From contig NZ_CACVCH010000035.1 in the NCBI RefSeq assembly GCF_902729425.1, positions 1 through 64,000 on the forward strand: DNA of 64,000 nucleotides, in the 5' to 3' direction. The stretch comes from Magnetospirillum sp. SS-4. GTDB lineage: Bacteria > Pseudomonadota > Alphaproteobacteria > Rhodospirillales > Magnetospirillaceae. Positions 8,704 to 18,455 of the stretch are shown one piece after another (position 1 is the stretch's first letter; each line of letters begins with the position of its first letter). The position numbers were made by a program, and so were the translations under genes. The notes beneath the pieces are model-generated. The model ran no database searches, was not told the DNA's origin, and was given only the letters and a program-made list of their open reading frames with translations.

Positions 8704-9255
8704 TCAGATGGAAACCTTCATGCAGAAAAAGAACAGATCGTCATCGATCGGTTCGAAATCAAATTCGATGGGCTCGCTGGCCCGCCGGGCGATCTCGATC
8801 AGTCCGATGGTGGCCCCTCGGCTCTGTTCCTCGGGCGCTTCGCGCAATTGCTCCTTGTAATAGGCCTTGATGGCGTCGCGATCCATCCCCCGCAGCCGTT
8901 CCAGACGCTCGCGCAGCCTGGGGACGTCGCCGGCCAGCACCACGTTGGCGCAGACGATGAAGAAGCGGTCGGCCTCGGTGCCGATGGTGACCATGCCCGA
9001 CGAAAGCTCGACCGACTTTCCCACATGGCCGGCCAGACGATCGGCGGAATAGCGGATGATGTTCTGGGCTTGCTCGACGAACACCGAGAAGACCTTCTTG
9101 ACGGTGGTGACGTCGGCATCCTCGATGGTCATTTTCTGGCGAAGCGCGTTGCCGAGCGAGTAGAGAATCTCCTCGGACATGTAGCCGGAGAACGAGAAGA
9201 TGATGCCGCGCTGGTCGAGGTCCTGCTTGAACGATCGGTAATGCTTGGCCAGCAT
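8704..9255 (-). CDS. siaB: SiaB-family protein kinase
   Basis: This SiaB/DUF6272-type protein has IIFSFSGYMSEEILYSLGN near the N-terminus, VFVEQAQNIIRYS as the likely N-box-like helix, and a GATIGLIEIARRAS glycine turn. It resembles a degenerate GHKL kinase. In the known Sia system it phosphorylates SiaC. I chose the ATG at 9255 because AGGTG lies six bases upstream; a GTG at 9264 is the longer alternative. It lies between the receiver-kinase hybrid and siaC. The PP2C-type phosphatase that normally opposes it (SiaA) is not in this operon; a receiver-PP2C protein lies at 24040. Confidence 0.85.
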   Translation of the reverse strand: MLAKHYRSFKQDLDQRGIIFSFSGYMSEEILYSLGNALRQKMTIEDADVTTVKKVFSVFVEQAQNIIRYSADRLAGHVGKSVELSSGMVTIGTEADRFFIVCANVVLAGDVPRLRERLERLRGMDRDAIKAYYKEQLREAPEEQSRGATIGLIEIARRASEPIEFDFEPIDDDLFFFCMKVSI

Positions 9256-9308
9256 GATCAGCACCTATGCCATGTCGGGACGACGGTAACACCTGCGCGG
9301 GGGATGGC

Positions 9309-10628
9309 TCAAGCCGTCATCTTCGCCGCCGCCGGGACCGGACGCAGGCGGACGGTGAAGCACGACCCCCGCCGGACTTCGCTTTGCACGCTGACGCAGC
9401 CGCCATGCATCTCGACGATCTGGCGCACCATGTGCAGCCCGATTCCCGATCCCGGAATGCCGCTGGCGTTGGCGGCACGATGAAAACGTTCGAACACCCT
9501 GGCGATGTCGTCGTCGGGAATGCCGATGCCCTGGTCGGCGACGGCGAAGGCGATGTCGCCACCGTCGTGGCCGGCGGTGACCGTCACGCGGCTGCCTTCC
9601 GGCGAATACTTGACGGCGTTGCCGATCAGATTGTTGATGACCAGCGCCACCATGCCGGGATCGCCCCAGACCATCAGCGGCGCTTCCATCTCGGCGTGGT
9701 AGGCGTGGCTGGGCGAGGCGACGCGATGGTGAGCCAGGGCGACGTTGATCATGGAAGACAGGTCGAAGGCCTTTTCGTGCAGGATGATCCGCCCGCTGTC
9801 CAGCTGTTCGTCGGCGAGACAGGTATCGATCAGGCCCAGCAGCCGCTGGACGCCGCCCCGGATGGTGTCGATGCGGGCGACGCTGCCGGGATCGACCTTC
9901 TCGGTCCTGAGCCGGAGCATCTGCGCCGAGGAATCGATGATGGCGAGCGGCGTGCGAAATTCGTGGCTGACCATGGACAGGAACTGGCGCAGCTGGTCCT
10001 TGGCCTCGGTCTCGCGCTTCAGGGCGTTCTCGGTCCTCAGCTTGGAGCGAGACAGGGCCTCGGTGCTGTCTTGCAATTGACGGGTGCGTTCCGTCACCTT
10101 GCGTTCGAGCCCGGCATTCAGCTCGGCCATCTCGCGGTTGAGCGTCTCGATGGTGGTGATGTCGCGCCAGGCCCGGATGGCTCCCACCAGGGCGGTGAAC
10201 AGTTTCTGCGCCGTCAGTTCCGATTTGCTCTTGTAGTCGTTGACGTCGTAGGACAGCACCACGTCGCGCTCGGGCGCGTCGCCGGGCTGGCCGGTGCGCA
10301 AGATGATGCGGATATGCCGGTTGCCCATCTCGTCGCGCAGGTGGCGAACCAGCCTGAGGCCGGCGTCGGGGGTCTCCATCACCACGTCCAGCAGCATCAC
10401 CGGAATTTCGGGAGACAGATCGAGGATGGCCGCCGCCTCGGCCGCCGATTCGGCGGCGATGCACTTGAACGGGCGGCCCTCGAATTCCAGGTCGCGCAGC
10501 ACCACCTGGGTCATCTCGTGAACCTGACGGTCGTCGTCGACCACCAGGATTTGCCAGGGGTCGCCACCGACCTTCCGCCCCCCCTTTGGAGCGCGGTCGC
10601 GCAGCACAAGCTTGCGGGAAGCGGCCAT
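9309..10628 (-). CDS. hybrid protein: N-terminal receiver plus histidine kinase
   Basis: The 439 residues hold a receiver domain first (acidic DDD at 31-33, phospho-acceptor Asp81 in LLDVVMET), a linker KSELTAQKLFTALVGAIRAW matching that of the GGDEF protein at 5729, a coiled coil (about 165-215), HisKA with MVSHEFRTPL (His222), and HATPase with INNLIGNAVKYSPEGS, DQGIGIPDDD and GSGIGLHM. There are no membrane segments. It starts six bases downstream of the OmpR-type regulator. A receiver placed before the kinase implies that another kinase, or the neighbouring one, can tune its activity. Confidence 0.93.
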   Translation of the reverse strand: MAASRKLVLRDRAPKGGRKVGGDPWQILVVDDDRQVHEMTQVVLRDLEFEGRPFKCIAAESAAEAAAILDLSPEIPVMLLDVVMETPDAGLRLVRHLRDEMGNRHIRIILRTGQPGDAPERDVVLSYDVNDYKSKSELTAQKLFTALVGAIRAWRDITTIETLNREMAELNAGLERKVTERTRQLQDSTEALSRSKLRTENALKRETEAKDQLRQFLSMVSHEFRTPLAIIDSSAQMLRLRTEKVDPGSVARIDTIRGGVQRLLGLIDTCLADEQLDSGRIILHEKAFDLSSMINVALAHHRVASPSHAYHAEMEAPLMVWGDPGMVALVINNLIGNAVKYSPEGSRVTVTAGHDGGDIAFAVADQGIGIPDDDIARVFERFHRAANASGIPGSGIGLHMVRQIVEMHGGCVSVQSEVRRGSCFTVRLRPVPAAAKMTA

Positions 10629-10633
10629 GGGGC

Positions 10634-11356
10634 TCAGCGCAATCCGACGGCGGCGGCGAAGGCGTAGCCGATGCTGTGAACCGATTCGATAGGCAGGACG
10701 CAGCCGAGCGCGGCCTCGCCCTTGGCCCGCAGGCGCCGCACCATGGAATCCACCGAACGGTCGGAAGGGTCCCAGCCGCGCTTGCCCAGCGCCTTGAATA
10801 TCTCGTCGCGCGAGACGGGCTCGCCCGGACGGGTGACCAGCAGCGACATGAACACCCGTTCATTGCCGGTCAGCTTCACCGCCTTGCCCTCGGGCGAAAT
10901 CAAGGTCCAGCTCAACTGGTCATAGATCCATTCGGTCGGGGCGGCGGCATCGGGGAAATCGGTCTCGACCGATCCGGTCGCGGCCACCGCCCCCACTCGC
11001 ATGCGGCGGGCCAGGGTCCGGACCTGCGCCTCCAGTTCGCGAAGCTCAACCGGCTTGACCATGTAGACGTCGGCCCCGACCTCCAGCCCCACCACCCGGT
11101 CGACGTTGAGCCCGCGCGCCGTCAGCATGATGATGCCGATGTCGGAATGGGAGCGCAGCCGGCCGGCGATGGAAAAGCCGCCCTCGCCGGGCAGGTTGAT
11201 GTCGAGGATGATGATGTCGATGGTCCGGCCGTCCAGGGCCTCGTCCAGTTCCTTGCCGTCGCCGCAGCCGACCACGTCATGCCCGCATGCCGACAGGTAC
11301 TCGACCAAATCCGTACGCAGAGGCGCCTCATCTTCGACCACCGCGATCCGAGCCAT
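10634..11356 (-). CDS. OmpR-type response regulator
   Basis: The 240-residue protein has a receiver (Asp52 in IIILDINLPGEGG, Lys in VYMVKPVE) and a C-terminal winged-helix DNA-binding domain with LTGNERVFMSLL and DRSVDSMVRRLRAK. The start has GGAGG about seven bases upstream. It heads the kinase/SiaB/SiaC/GGDEF run and has a possible promoter just upstream at 11393-11421. It probably controls transcription of this locus or of surface/adhesion genes; the sequence does not say which. Confidence 0.93.
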   Translation of the reverse strand: MARIAVVEDEAPLRTDLVEYLSACGHDVVGCGDGKELDEALDGRTIDIIILDINLPGEGGFSIAGRLRSHSDIGIIMLTARGLNVDRVVGLEVGADVYMVKPVELRELEAQVRTLARRMRVGAVAATGSVETDFPDAAAPTEWIYDQLSWTLISPEGKAVKLTGNERVFMSLLVTRPGEPVSRDEIFKALGKRGWDPSDRSVDSMVRRLRAKGEAALGCVLPIESVHSIGYAFAAAVGLR

Positions 11357-11392
11357 GCCTCAACCTCCGCTGCGTATGGGTACGACATGAAC

Positions 11393-11421
11393 CATAAACG
11401 ATCCAAGGCGTATATTAACAA
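11393..11421 (-). promoter_or_regulatory. candidate promoter of the signalling operon
   Basis: Read on the minus strand, TTGTTA (11421-11416), a 17-base spacer and TTTATG (11398-11393) lie in an AT-rich patch 37 bases before the OmpR-type regulator. The -10 match is weak. Confidence 0.35.
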
Positions 11422-11448
11422 GTGGTGGCGGAGTGTGACGAGATGTAT

Positions 11449-12069
11449 TCAGGGCGCGAAGCTGACGGTGGCGACGGCGCGCCCTATGCGGTCCTCGCCC
11501 CAGAACGACGGCGGCGTCGGCGCCGCGCCGGCGGCGGTTATGGCGGTGCCGGAGCCGGGCTGGTCCAAGACGACGCTGCCGGCCGGGCTGGCGACGACGA
11601 TGGCGCCTTCCAGCAGCAAGACGTTGAGAAGACTGTCCAGAGGCCCGCCCCAGAAGCGGGTGCCGCGCACCCCCACCGAGGCCAACGGCGTACGCACCGC
11701 CAGCGGGTGGCCGGGCAGTCTGCCGACCATGCCGGTTTCCAGCAGGAACGATCCCCGGTCGAGATGCAGCGCCGCCTTGCCTTCGTTCCGGGCGGGAATC
11801 CAGGAGAAATCCTCCACCACCATCTCGGCCTCGTCGGACAGCGTCAGCTCCATGCCGTCGGCGAAGCGGACCAGCAGCCGGGCGGCGGGACCGGTGCGCA
11901 GCCGGTCGCCCGTCCGGATGACGCCGCCCGCCGCCAGGACGCGGCCGCCGCCGGCATCCACCGCCTCGGCCCGTCCCTGCACCCGGACGACGTTGCCGGC
12001 GGACTGGGCCTGGGCCATGGCGGGAAAAAGCAGCAACGCCACGACCACGGCCAGGACCGGAACTCTCAT
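11449..12069 (-). CDS. exported FecR-domain protein
   Basis: The product starts MRVPVLAVVVALLLFPAM with a clear Sec signal peptide ending near AQAQ. The mature part has the FecR fold: GGVIRTGDRLRTGPAARLL, then VRTPLASVGVRGTRFW, the VxTPxGxxxVRGT-like core. Such stand-alone FecR proteins sit in the periplasm and are poorly understood; this one lacks the cytoplasmic anti-sigma segment of true FecR and has no sigma factor beside it. ATG 12069 is chosen because GGGAG lies eight bases upstream; 12075 is possible. It precedes the OmpR-regulator operon by 92 bases on the same strand. Confidence 0.85.
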   Translation of the reverse strand: MRVPVLAVVVALLLFPAMAQAQSAGNVVRVQGRAEAVDAGGGRVLAAGGVIRTGDRLRTGPAARLLVRFADGMELTLSDEAEMVVEDFSWIPARNEGKAALHLDRGSFLLETGMVGRLPGHPLAVRTPLASVGVRGTRFWGGPLDSLLNVLLLEGAIVVASPAGSVVLDQPGSGTAITAAGAAPTPPSFWGEDRIGRAVATVSFAP

Positions 12070-12190
12070 CGCCATCACTCCCGCCGGATTGGTTCCCGTC
12101 TTTATCTCGTGGGCGCGGTGACCGAGATCAAGATACGGGACGGCGGTTTCCGATCATGGCGGACATTGCGCGAATCGGGATTGGCAGAAT

Positions 12191-12219
12191 TTGACTTAGG
12201 CCAACGAATTGGGGATGAT
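12191..12219 (+). promoter_or_regulatory. promoter candidate for divK
   Basis: TTGACT at 12191-12196, a 17-base spacer and GATGAT at 12214-12219 lie 58 bases before divK. The -35 matches five of six and the -10 four of six consensus bases. Confidence 0.5.
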
Positions 12220-12277
12220 GCGCACGGAGCAGGAATGCACATCCGGTCATCGCGGCGGGTGAACCACGGGGAGCATC

Positions 12278-12643
12278 ATGGCGAAGTCTGTGCTGATCGT
12301 TGAAGACAATGAGTTGAACATGAAGCTGTTCAACGATCTGCTCCAGGCCAATGGCTATGCCACCCTTCAGACCAAGGATGGCCGCGAGGTGGTGGACATC
12401 GCCCGCAAGCACCGGCCAGACCTGATCCTGATGGACATCCAGCTGCCGGAGATTTCCGGACTGGAAATCACCAAGATGCTCAAGGATGACGCCGAGCTGA
12501 AATCGATCCCGGTCATCGCCGTCACCGCCTTCGCCATGAAGGGCGACGAGGAGAAGATTCGCGAGGGCGGCTGCGAAGGCTATATCGCCAAGCCGATCTC
12601 GGTCTCCAACTTCCTTCAGACCGTCGCCCGCTTCCTCGGCTGA
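12278..12643 (+). CDS. divK: single-domain response regulator DivK
   Basis: The 121 residues are a bare receiver with [18 protein letters not shown], phospho-acceptor Asp53 in [13 protein letters not shown], and the Lys in [10 protein letters not shown], nearly identical to alphaproteobacterial DivK. DivK works with PleC and DivJ histidine kinases and feeds the DivL-CckA-CtrA cell-cycle pathway. In Caulobacter divK is followed by the cyclase gene pleD; here an exported ankyrin protein follows instead. The start has GGGGAG ahead and a promoter candidate at 12191-12219. Divergent from the fecR-like gene. Confidence 0.95.
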   Translation: MAKSVLIVEDNELNMKLFNDLLQANGYATLQTKDGREVVDIARKHRPDLILMDIQLPEISGLEITKMLKDDAELKSIPVIAVTAFAMKGDEEKIREGGCEGYIAKPISVSNFLQTVARFLG

Positions 12644-12683
12644 GATCCCCGTCCGGGGCCACGGCCATCCCAGCGGAGTCGCC

Positions 12684-14822
12684 ATGCGTGTGATCGCCAC
12701 GGTTGGCCTGACGGCAAGGCTCGCCACCATGGCCCTGCTGGTGGCCGTTCTCGGCCTGGACGCCCACGCCTCTCCGGTCCACCATACGGACGCCCGCCCC
12801 GACGCCGCCTCGGCGCCGCTTCGGGTGCTGTCGCGCATCCAGGCCGACATGGAGCGGGTCGCGGCCGGCGCCTCGCCGCGGCGGTTGCCGCCCGGCACGG
12901 CGCGCGATCCGCTGGAACGGCTGGTGGACGCGGTCGACGCCCTCCGCCGCGACCGCCCATTGCTGCTGCGCGACCATGTGGCCGCCATTCGGGCGGAAGC
13001 CATGCGGCGACTGCCGGCGGAAAGCCCGCTGCTGGCCGCCGCCGGATCACCGGAACGCTTGCCGCCGCTGGCCGGCCTGATACAGGCGATGCGGCTGGCG
13101 GACGCGGCGCTGGCCGGCGAAACGTCCGCCATCTCCCGATTGCGGCTGCCCTGCCCCCTGGTGACGGGACGCGCCGCCCACTTCGCCGAGGCCGTCCGGC
13201 ATCCGGAAACCGGGACCGGAGCGGTGCTGTCCTGCCCGGTGCCTGAGAGCGCGTCGAGGGATTTCGCCCTTATGGAACGGCTGGCGGGCCGGCCCGGCGG
13301 CTTCGCCGACCTGCCCCCGCCGCCCTCGCCGTCCCCGCCCGGCCATGACGACCGCCCGCCGCCGCCGCCCTGGGACCATGCCGCCGCCGTCCGCTTCATG
13401 GCCCAGAATCCCGAAGGAGCGGAAACGCCGCTGCGCCTCGCCATGCTGGAATCCCTGACCGCCCGCCTCGACCTTGCCCTGTTCCTGCATGCCTACCGCG
13501 AGCCCTCGCCGGCCCGCGACGACGAAATCCGCTCGCTGATCGGCGGCGTCGAGCGGGCCGCCAGCCCCAAGGCCAGTCCCGCCATGCTTCGCCTCGCCGG
13601 CGCGATCACGCCCTATGACGGCAGCGACGCCTCGCTGCTGCCGATCCTGCGGCTGGCCGCCTATACGCGGGTGGCCGACGTGGCGTCGGGCGATTACCGT
13701 TATCCCTATCCCATTCCCTGCGGCGTGCTCCAGCGCCGCCCCGCCCTGGCGGCGGCCCGCGGACATGGGGCGCCCCCGGCCGAAATCGACGAACGGCCCG
13801 ACTTCATTCCGGCGCTGTCGGGATGCGCCGCCGGACGGGGCAAGGTGGACGGCTTCCCCGAGGCCGCCTTCGCCGCCTTCCTGGATGCCACCGCCGAGGC
13901 AGACGGCGGGCGCGGCGCCAGCCGCTCGAAATGGCCGCGCTACCCGATGCGCATCGACGATCTGGAACGCATGGAGCGGATCATCCTCGATCCCGCCGCC
14001 CTGCTGGCCGAGCCCGAGCCGCCGTTGGACCACCCCTATCAAACCTGGGCCTACGGATCGTTGGGCAATCATGCCGCGGCCGGGCGGCTGCGCCACCTGT
14101 ACCAGTCCGCCCTGACCGCCCTGGCCGCCTATTACCGCTCGCTGGGGCTGGCCGAGGCCGAGGCCGCCGCCGCCGGCCGAAGGGCTCTGTTCGGCGCCGC
14201 CCGGGGCTCGGCTTGCGGAGCGGCGCCGCCGCCCCGTTCACTGCGGCGGCTGGTGATGGACGGCGCGCCAGTGGCGGAGATCGCCGCCATCCTCGACGGC
14301 GATGGCGTCGAGGATCTGAAGCCCTTCGCCGATTGCGCCGTCTTCGCCCCCTTCGATCCCCTGCTGCATGTGGCGGCGGGGCATCCGGCGGCGCTGGCGC
14401 TGCTGTGGGAAGCGGCGGACACGGTCTCGCCCGAGGCGGATCGCGAAGGATTACGCCACATCCGCCGGATCGACGCCGTCAATCATTTCGGCAAGACCGC
14501 CCTGATGGCGGCGGCCCAGGCCGGACGGATCAATTCGGTGCGGTTCCTGCTGGATCGCGGCGCCCGCCCCGACGCCGACACATGGCAGGAAACGGGGGAT
14601 GGGCGCGGCCTGACGCACGGTTCCCGCACCGCCCTGATGTATGGGGCCGCCAACGGCTCGCTGCCCCTGATCCGGATGCTGGTTGAGGCCGGCGCCGACC
14701 GCTTCCAGGCCGACGCCAGGGGATTGCGGGCGGTTCATTACCTGCTGGGACTGGGGCCGGGACCGGCCAATCCCGTCCTGTCGCCGGCCGAACGGGCGGA
14801 AGCGGCAAGGTTGCTGTATTAG
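12684..14822 (+). CDS. exported ankyrin-repeat protein
   Basis: A 712-residue protein with an N-terminal hydrophobic signal (about 1-30, ending DAHAS) and a long Ala/Arg/Pro-rich body with no recognised domain; residues about 205-225 are proline-rich (PPPPSPSPPGH). The C-terminal 115 residues hold two to three ankyrin repeats, for example NHFGKTALMAAAQAGRINSV and GSRTALMYGAANGSLPLIR. It is probably periplasmic and a protein-binding scaffold. It lies 40 bases after divK and may be cotranscribed with it, but no functional link is shown. Confidence 0.85.
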   Translation: MRVIATVGLTARLATMALLVAVLGLDAHASPVHHTDARPDAASAPLRVLSRIQADMERVAAGASPRRLPPGTARDPLERLVDAVDALRRDRPLLLRDHVAAIRAEAMRRLPAESPLLAAAGSPERLPPLAGLIQAMRLADAALAGETSAISRLRLPCPLVTGRAAHFAEAVRHPETGTGAVLSCPVPESASRDFALMERLAGRPGGFADLPPPPSPSPPGHDDRPPPPPWDHAAAVRFMAQNPEGAETPLRLAMLESLTARLDLALFLHAYREPSPARDDEIRSLIGGVERAASPKASPAMLRLAGAITPYDGSDASLLPILRLAAYTRVADVASGDYRYPYPIPCGVLQRRPALAAARGHGAPPAEIDERPDFIPALSGCAAGRGKVDGFPEAAFAAFLDATAEADGGRGASRSKWPRYPMRIDDLERMERIILDPAALLAEPEPPLDHPYQTWAYGSLGNHAAAGRLRHLYQSALTALAAYYRSLGLAEAEAAAAGRRALFGAARGSACGAAPPPRSLRRLVMDGAPVAEIAAILDGDGVEDLKPFADCAVFAPFDPLLHVAAGHPAALALLWEAADTVSPEADREGLRHIRRIDAVNHFGKTALMAAAQAGRINSVRFLLDRGARPDADTWQETGDGRGLTHGSRTALMYGAANGSLPLIRMLVEAGADRFQADARGLRAVHYLLGLGPGPANPVLSPAERAEAARLLY

Positions 14823-14839
14823 GGTGGATTCGCTTGCCG

Positions 14840-15082
14840 TCAGTGCTGGCCGGCGAAGGCGCAGCCGCCGCAGCCCATGGGGGTTCCGCAGGCCGGGGCC
14901 GGAGCAGGGGCCGGACGCGACTTGCCCACATTGGGGGCCATGATCGCCTTGGCCACATCCTTGTCGCCGCATTCCGGACAGGTCAGTTCGCCCGCCGCCT
15001 TGCGGGTGTCGTACTCGGCGCTGTTGGAGAACCATTCGTCGAAGTGGTGATCGTGCGAGCAGCGCAGGCTGTAGAGAATCAT
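14840..15082 (-). CDS. DUF1178-like zinc-ribbon protein
   Basis: The 80-residue product starts MILYSLRCSHDHHFDEWF and has CPECGDKDVAKAIMAPNV, the pattern of the DUF1178 family, then a glycine/cysteine-rich tail containing GCGGCAFAG. Together the cysteines could bind a metal. It is shorter than most DUF1178 proteins I know (about 140). ATG 15082 is chosen because GGAAGG is six bases upstream, whereas it abuts the ATG at 15088. Function unknown. It converges on the ankyrin gene with only 17 bases between. Confidence 0.75.
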   Translation of the reverse strand: MILYSLRCSHDHHFDEWFSNSAEYDTRKAAGELTCPECGDKDVAKAIMAPNVGKSRPAPAPAPACGTPMGCGGCAFAGQH

Positions 15083-15146
15083 CGCCATCCTTCCCGAAGA
15101 GGAACCGCCCCGTTATAGCGGAGCGGTTCCCGCCGACGCAACGGCG

Positions 15147-15755
15147 TCAGAAATCACCACCGTCGAAACCGCCGTCGAAGCCGCCGTCATAGCCCATGTC
15201 GTCGGCGACGCCGGTGTCGAGCTGAGGATCGTGCCCCCCGCCGGTATCCGCGACCGGATCGACCGGGGGCGGCGCCGCGGCCGCCTGGCCGCCGCCACCG
15301 CCGAACATGCTGGAGATGCTGTTGGCCAGCAGCATGCCGCCGGCCACGCCCACCGCCGCTCCCGCCGCCGTGCGCAGGAAGCTGCCGCCAGCCGAGGGCT
15401 GACCGCCGCCGCCCCAGGGCGATTGCTGCTGTTGCTGCGGCCGCTGCTGCGGCACCGAGGGAACCGAGCCGCGTCCCCAGGGATTGTTGCCCGGCTGCCG
15501 CCCGAAAGCGGCCGGCTGGGACTGGGCCTGGGGCTGGGGCGCCGGGCGGCGTTCCAGCTCGACGATGCGGGCGTCGCGCTCCTTGATGGCCATCTCCTGG
15601 ACCACCACCGCCTCCACCAGATTGTAGGCGGAATCGGGAATCGAGCGCATGCGCTCGGCGATGAGCGCCTCGGCCTCCGGGTCCTTGGGACCGCCGGCCA
15701 GCCGGGAGAGGCGGTCGAACACGCTTTCGATCAGTTCACGTTCCTGGGGTGTCAT
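15147..15755 (-). CDS. DUF2076 domain-containing protein
   Basis: The 202 residues begin MTPQERELIESVFDRLSRL, the DUF2076 signature. A Gln/Pro-rich middle (about 70-115) follows, then a glycine-rich hydrophobic segment AAGAAVGVAGGMLLANSI, and an acidic tail with repeated DGGFDGG. The DUF2076 family has been suggested to be a periplasmic ligand-binding sensor, but no cleavable signal peptide is visible here, so location is open. It is transcribed away from groESL and has no operon partner. Confidence 0.85.
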   Translation of the reverse strand: MTPQERELIESVFDRLSRLAGGPKDPEAEALIAERMRSIPDSAYNLVEAVVVQEMAIKERDARIVELERRPAPQPQAQSQPAAFGRQPGNNPWGRGSVPSVPQQRPQQQQQSPWGGGGQPSAGGSFLRTAAGAAVGVAGGMLLANSISSMFGGGGGQAAAAPPPVDPVADTGGGHDPQLDTGVADDMGYDGGFDGGFDGGDF

Positions 15756-15845
15756 GGTCAGCCTTCATGGGTTGGCGAAACGCGATCAGGATGTAGGGCG
15801 GTTTCCGGCAAAGTCCAAGGCCTCGGAAAAAATCGGCGATGCCGC

Positions 15846-15874
15846 TTGACAGAACCGCCGCCGCCGCCTAGATG
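15846..15874 (+). promoter_or_regulatory. groESL sigma-70 promoter
   Basis: TTGACA at 15846-15851 is a perfect -35; after 17 bases TAGATG (15869-15874) is the likely -10. It lies immediately before the CIRCE operator. Confidence 0.6.
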
Positions 15875-15875
15875 G

Positions 15876-15902
15876 TTGGCACTCATCGACGGAGAGTGCT
15901 AA
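15876..15902 (+). promoter_or_regulatory. CIRCE operator (HrcA site)
   Basis: TTGGCACTC, nine bases, GAGTGCTAA. This matches the CIRCE consensus TTAGCACTC-N9-GAGTGCTAA with one mismatch in the left arm. It is placed between the -10 and the groES start, as expected for repression by HrcA that is relieved on heat shock. Confidence 0.93.
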
Positions 15903-15947
15903 CAACTCGCCGTCCGATATGAAATCGTTTTACGGAGGTTGTAAGGA

Positions 15948-16235
15948 ATGAAGTTCAGACCGCTCCACGATCGCGTGCTGGTGAAGCGCCTCGACGCGGA
16001 AGAGAAGACCGCCGGCGGCATCATCATCCCCGACACCGCCAAGGAAAAGCCGATGCAGGGCGAAGTGATCGCCGTCGGTTCCGGCACCCGCGGCGACGAC
16101 GGCAAGCTCGTCGCGCTGGACGTCAAGGCCGGCGACCGCATCCTGTTCGGCAAGTGGTCCGGCACCGAAGTCAAGATCGACGGCGACGAGCTGCTGATCA
16201 TGAAGGAATCCGACATTCTCGGCATTCTCGCCTAA
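15948..16235 (+). CDS. groES: co-chaperonin GroES
   Basis: The 95-residue lid of the GroEL folding chamber. It starts [16 protein letters not shown], has the mobile loop [19 protein letters not shown] (about 15-35) and ends ILGILA, all typical. A GGAGG lies ten bases upstream of the ATG. It is the first gene of the CIRCE-controlled groESL operon, with groEL following after 21 bases. Confidence 0.98.
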   Translation: MKFRPLHDRVLVKRLDAEEKTAGGIIIPDTAKEKPMQGEVIAVGSGTRGDDGKLVALDVKAGDRILFGKWSGTEVKIDGDELLIMKESDILGILA

Positions 16236-17915
<1,680 letters not shown>

Positions 17916-17947
17916 GTCCGCGCCGGGCATCGGCCCGTTACGGCATC

Positions 17948-17969
17948 CCCCTCCCGGAAACGGGAGGGG
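17948..17969. other. stem-loop, 9-bp stem with GAAA tetraloop
   Basis: CCCCTCCCG, loop GAAA, CGGGAGGGG is a perfect stem placed between the groEL stop and the terminator. It may stabilise the groESL mRNA 3' end. Confidence 0.5.
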
Positions 17970-17980
17970 CGAGCGGATGG

Positions 17981-18020
17981 GGAGGGCGTTCCGTTTCGGC
18001 GGAGCGCCCTCCCTTTCTGT
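17981..18020 (+). terminator. groESL terminator
   Basis: GGAGGGCG (17981-17988) pairs with CGCCCTCC (18005-18012), followed by CTTTCTGTTT. It is a rho-independent type signal 66 bases after groEL. Confidence 0.7.
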
Positions 18021-18047
18021 TTCCGAAAGGCTGGCGGGATGATCGAA

Positions 18048-18455
18048 TCAGAACGTTCGCGGCTTGATTCCAAGAAGGTCGTCGATCCCCGACCATGACC
18101 GGCCGATATCGACCGGAGCGCCGACGATCTTGCCCCATTCATACTGATTGCCCATGGACCGGATGCTCGGCATCAGCCCCGCCACCATGCGCAGCACGTC
18201 CACCTGATCCTGGGTCTGGTACAGCAGGCTGGCCAGCGCGACGAACCGTTCGTGGAAACCGGCGTTGCTGAACACCACGGCGGCCTCGCCCCGTTCGGGA
18301 GCGAAGTAGCGGCAGCCGTTGAGCAGCAGGATCATGGCCGAGGCGGCTGCGCGATAGCCGTCGAGCAGCCGGGAATCGGCGGCCAGCCCGCCGCAGGCCA
18401 TCACGCCGCCGGCAAGGTGGAAATCGACGCACCGCAAGGCGTCCGCCGCCGCCGG
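18048..18455 (-). pseudogene. C-terminal fragment of an unrecognised protein
   Basis: The open frame reads DALRCVDFHLAGGVMACGG, continues through AVVFSNAGFHERFVALASLL and ends LLGIKPRTF. It looks like real coding sequence with normal codon use, but no ribosome binding site or plausible start precedes it; the frame is entered from a GGCGGCGGCGG run at the end of the sulfotransferase piece upstream. I infer that it is the tail of a protein whose N-terminus was lost, or the third segment of the same broken gene. I do not recognise the family. Confidence 0.45.

Noticed and set aside
12128..13444. 438-codon minus-strand frame across divK and the ankyrin gene
   Set aside because: It covers two well-supported plus-strand genes and is rich in Ser/Arg/Gly repeats typical of shadow frames.
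15276..15400. CGCC/GCCG-rich stretch as a tandem repeat array
   Set aside because: It is coding sequence for the glycine- and alanine-rich region of the DUF2076 protein; no regular unit length.
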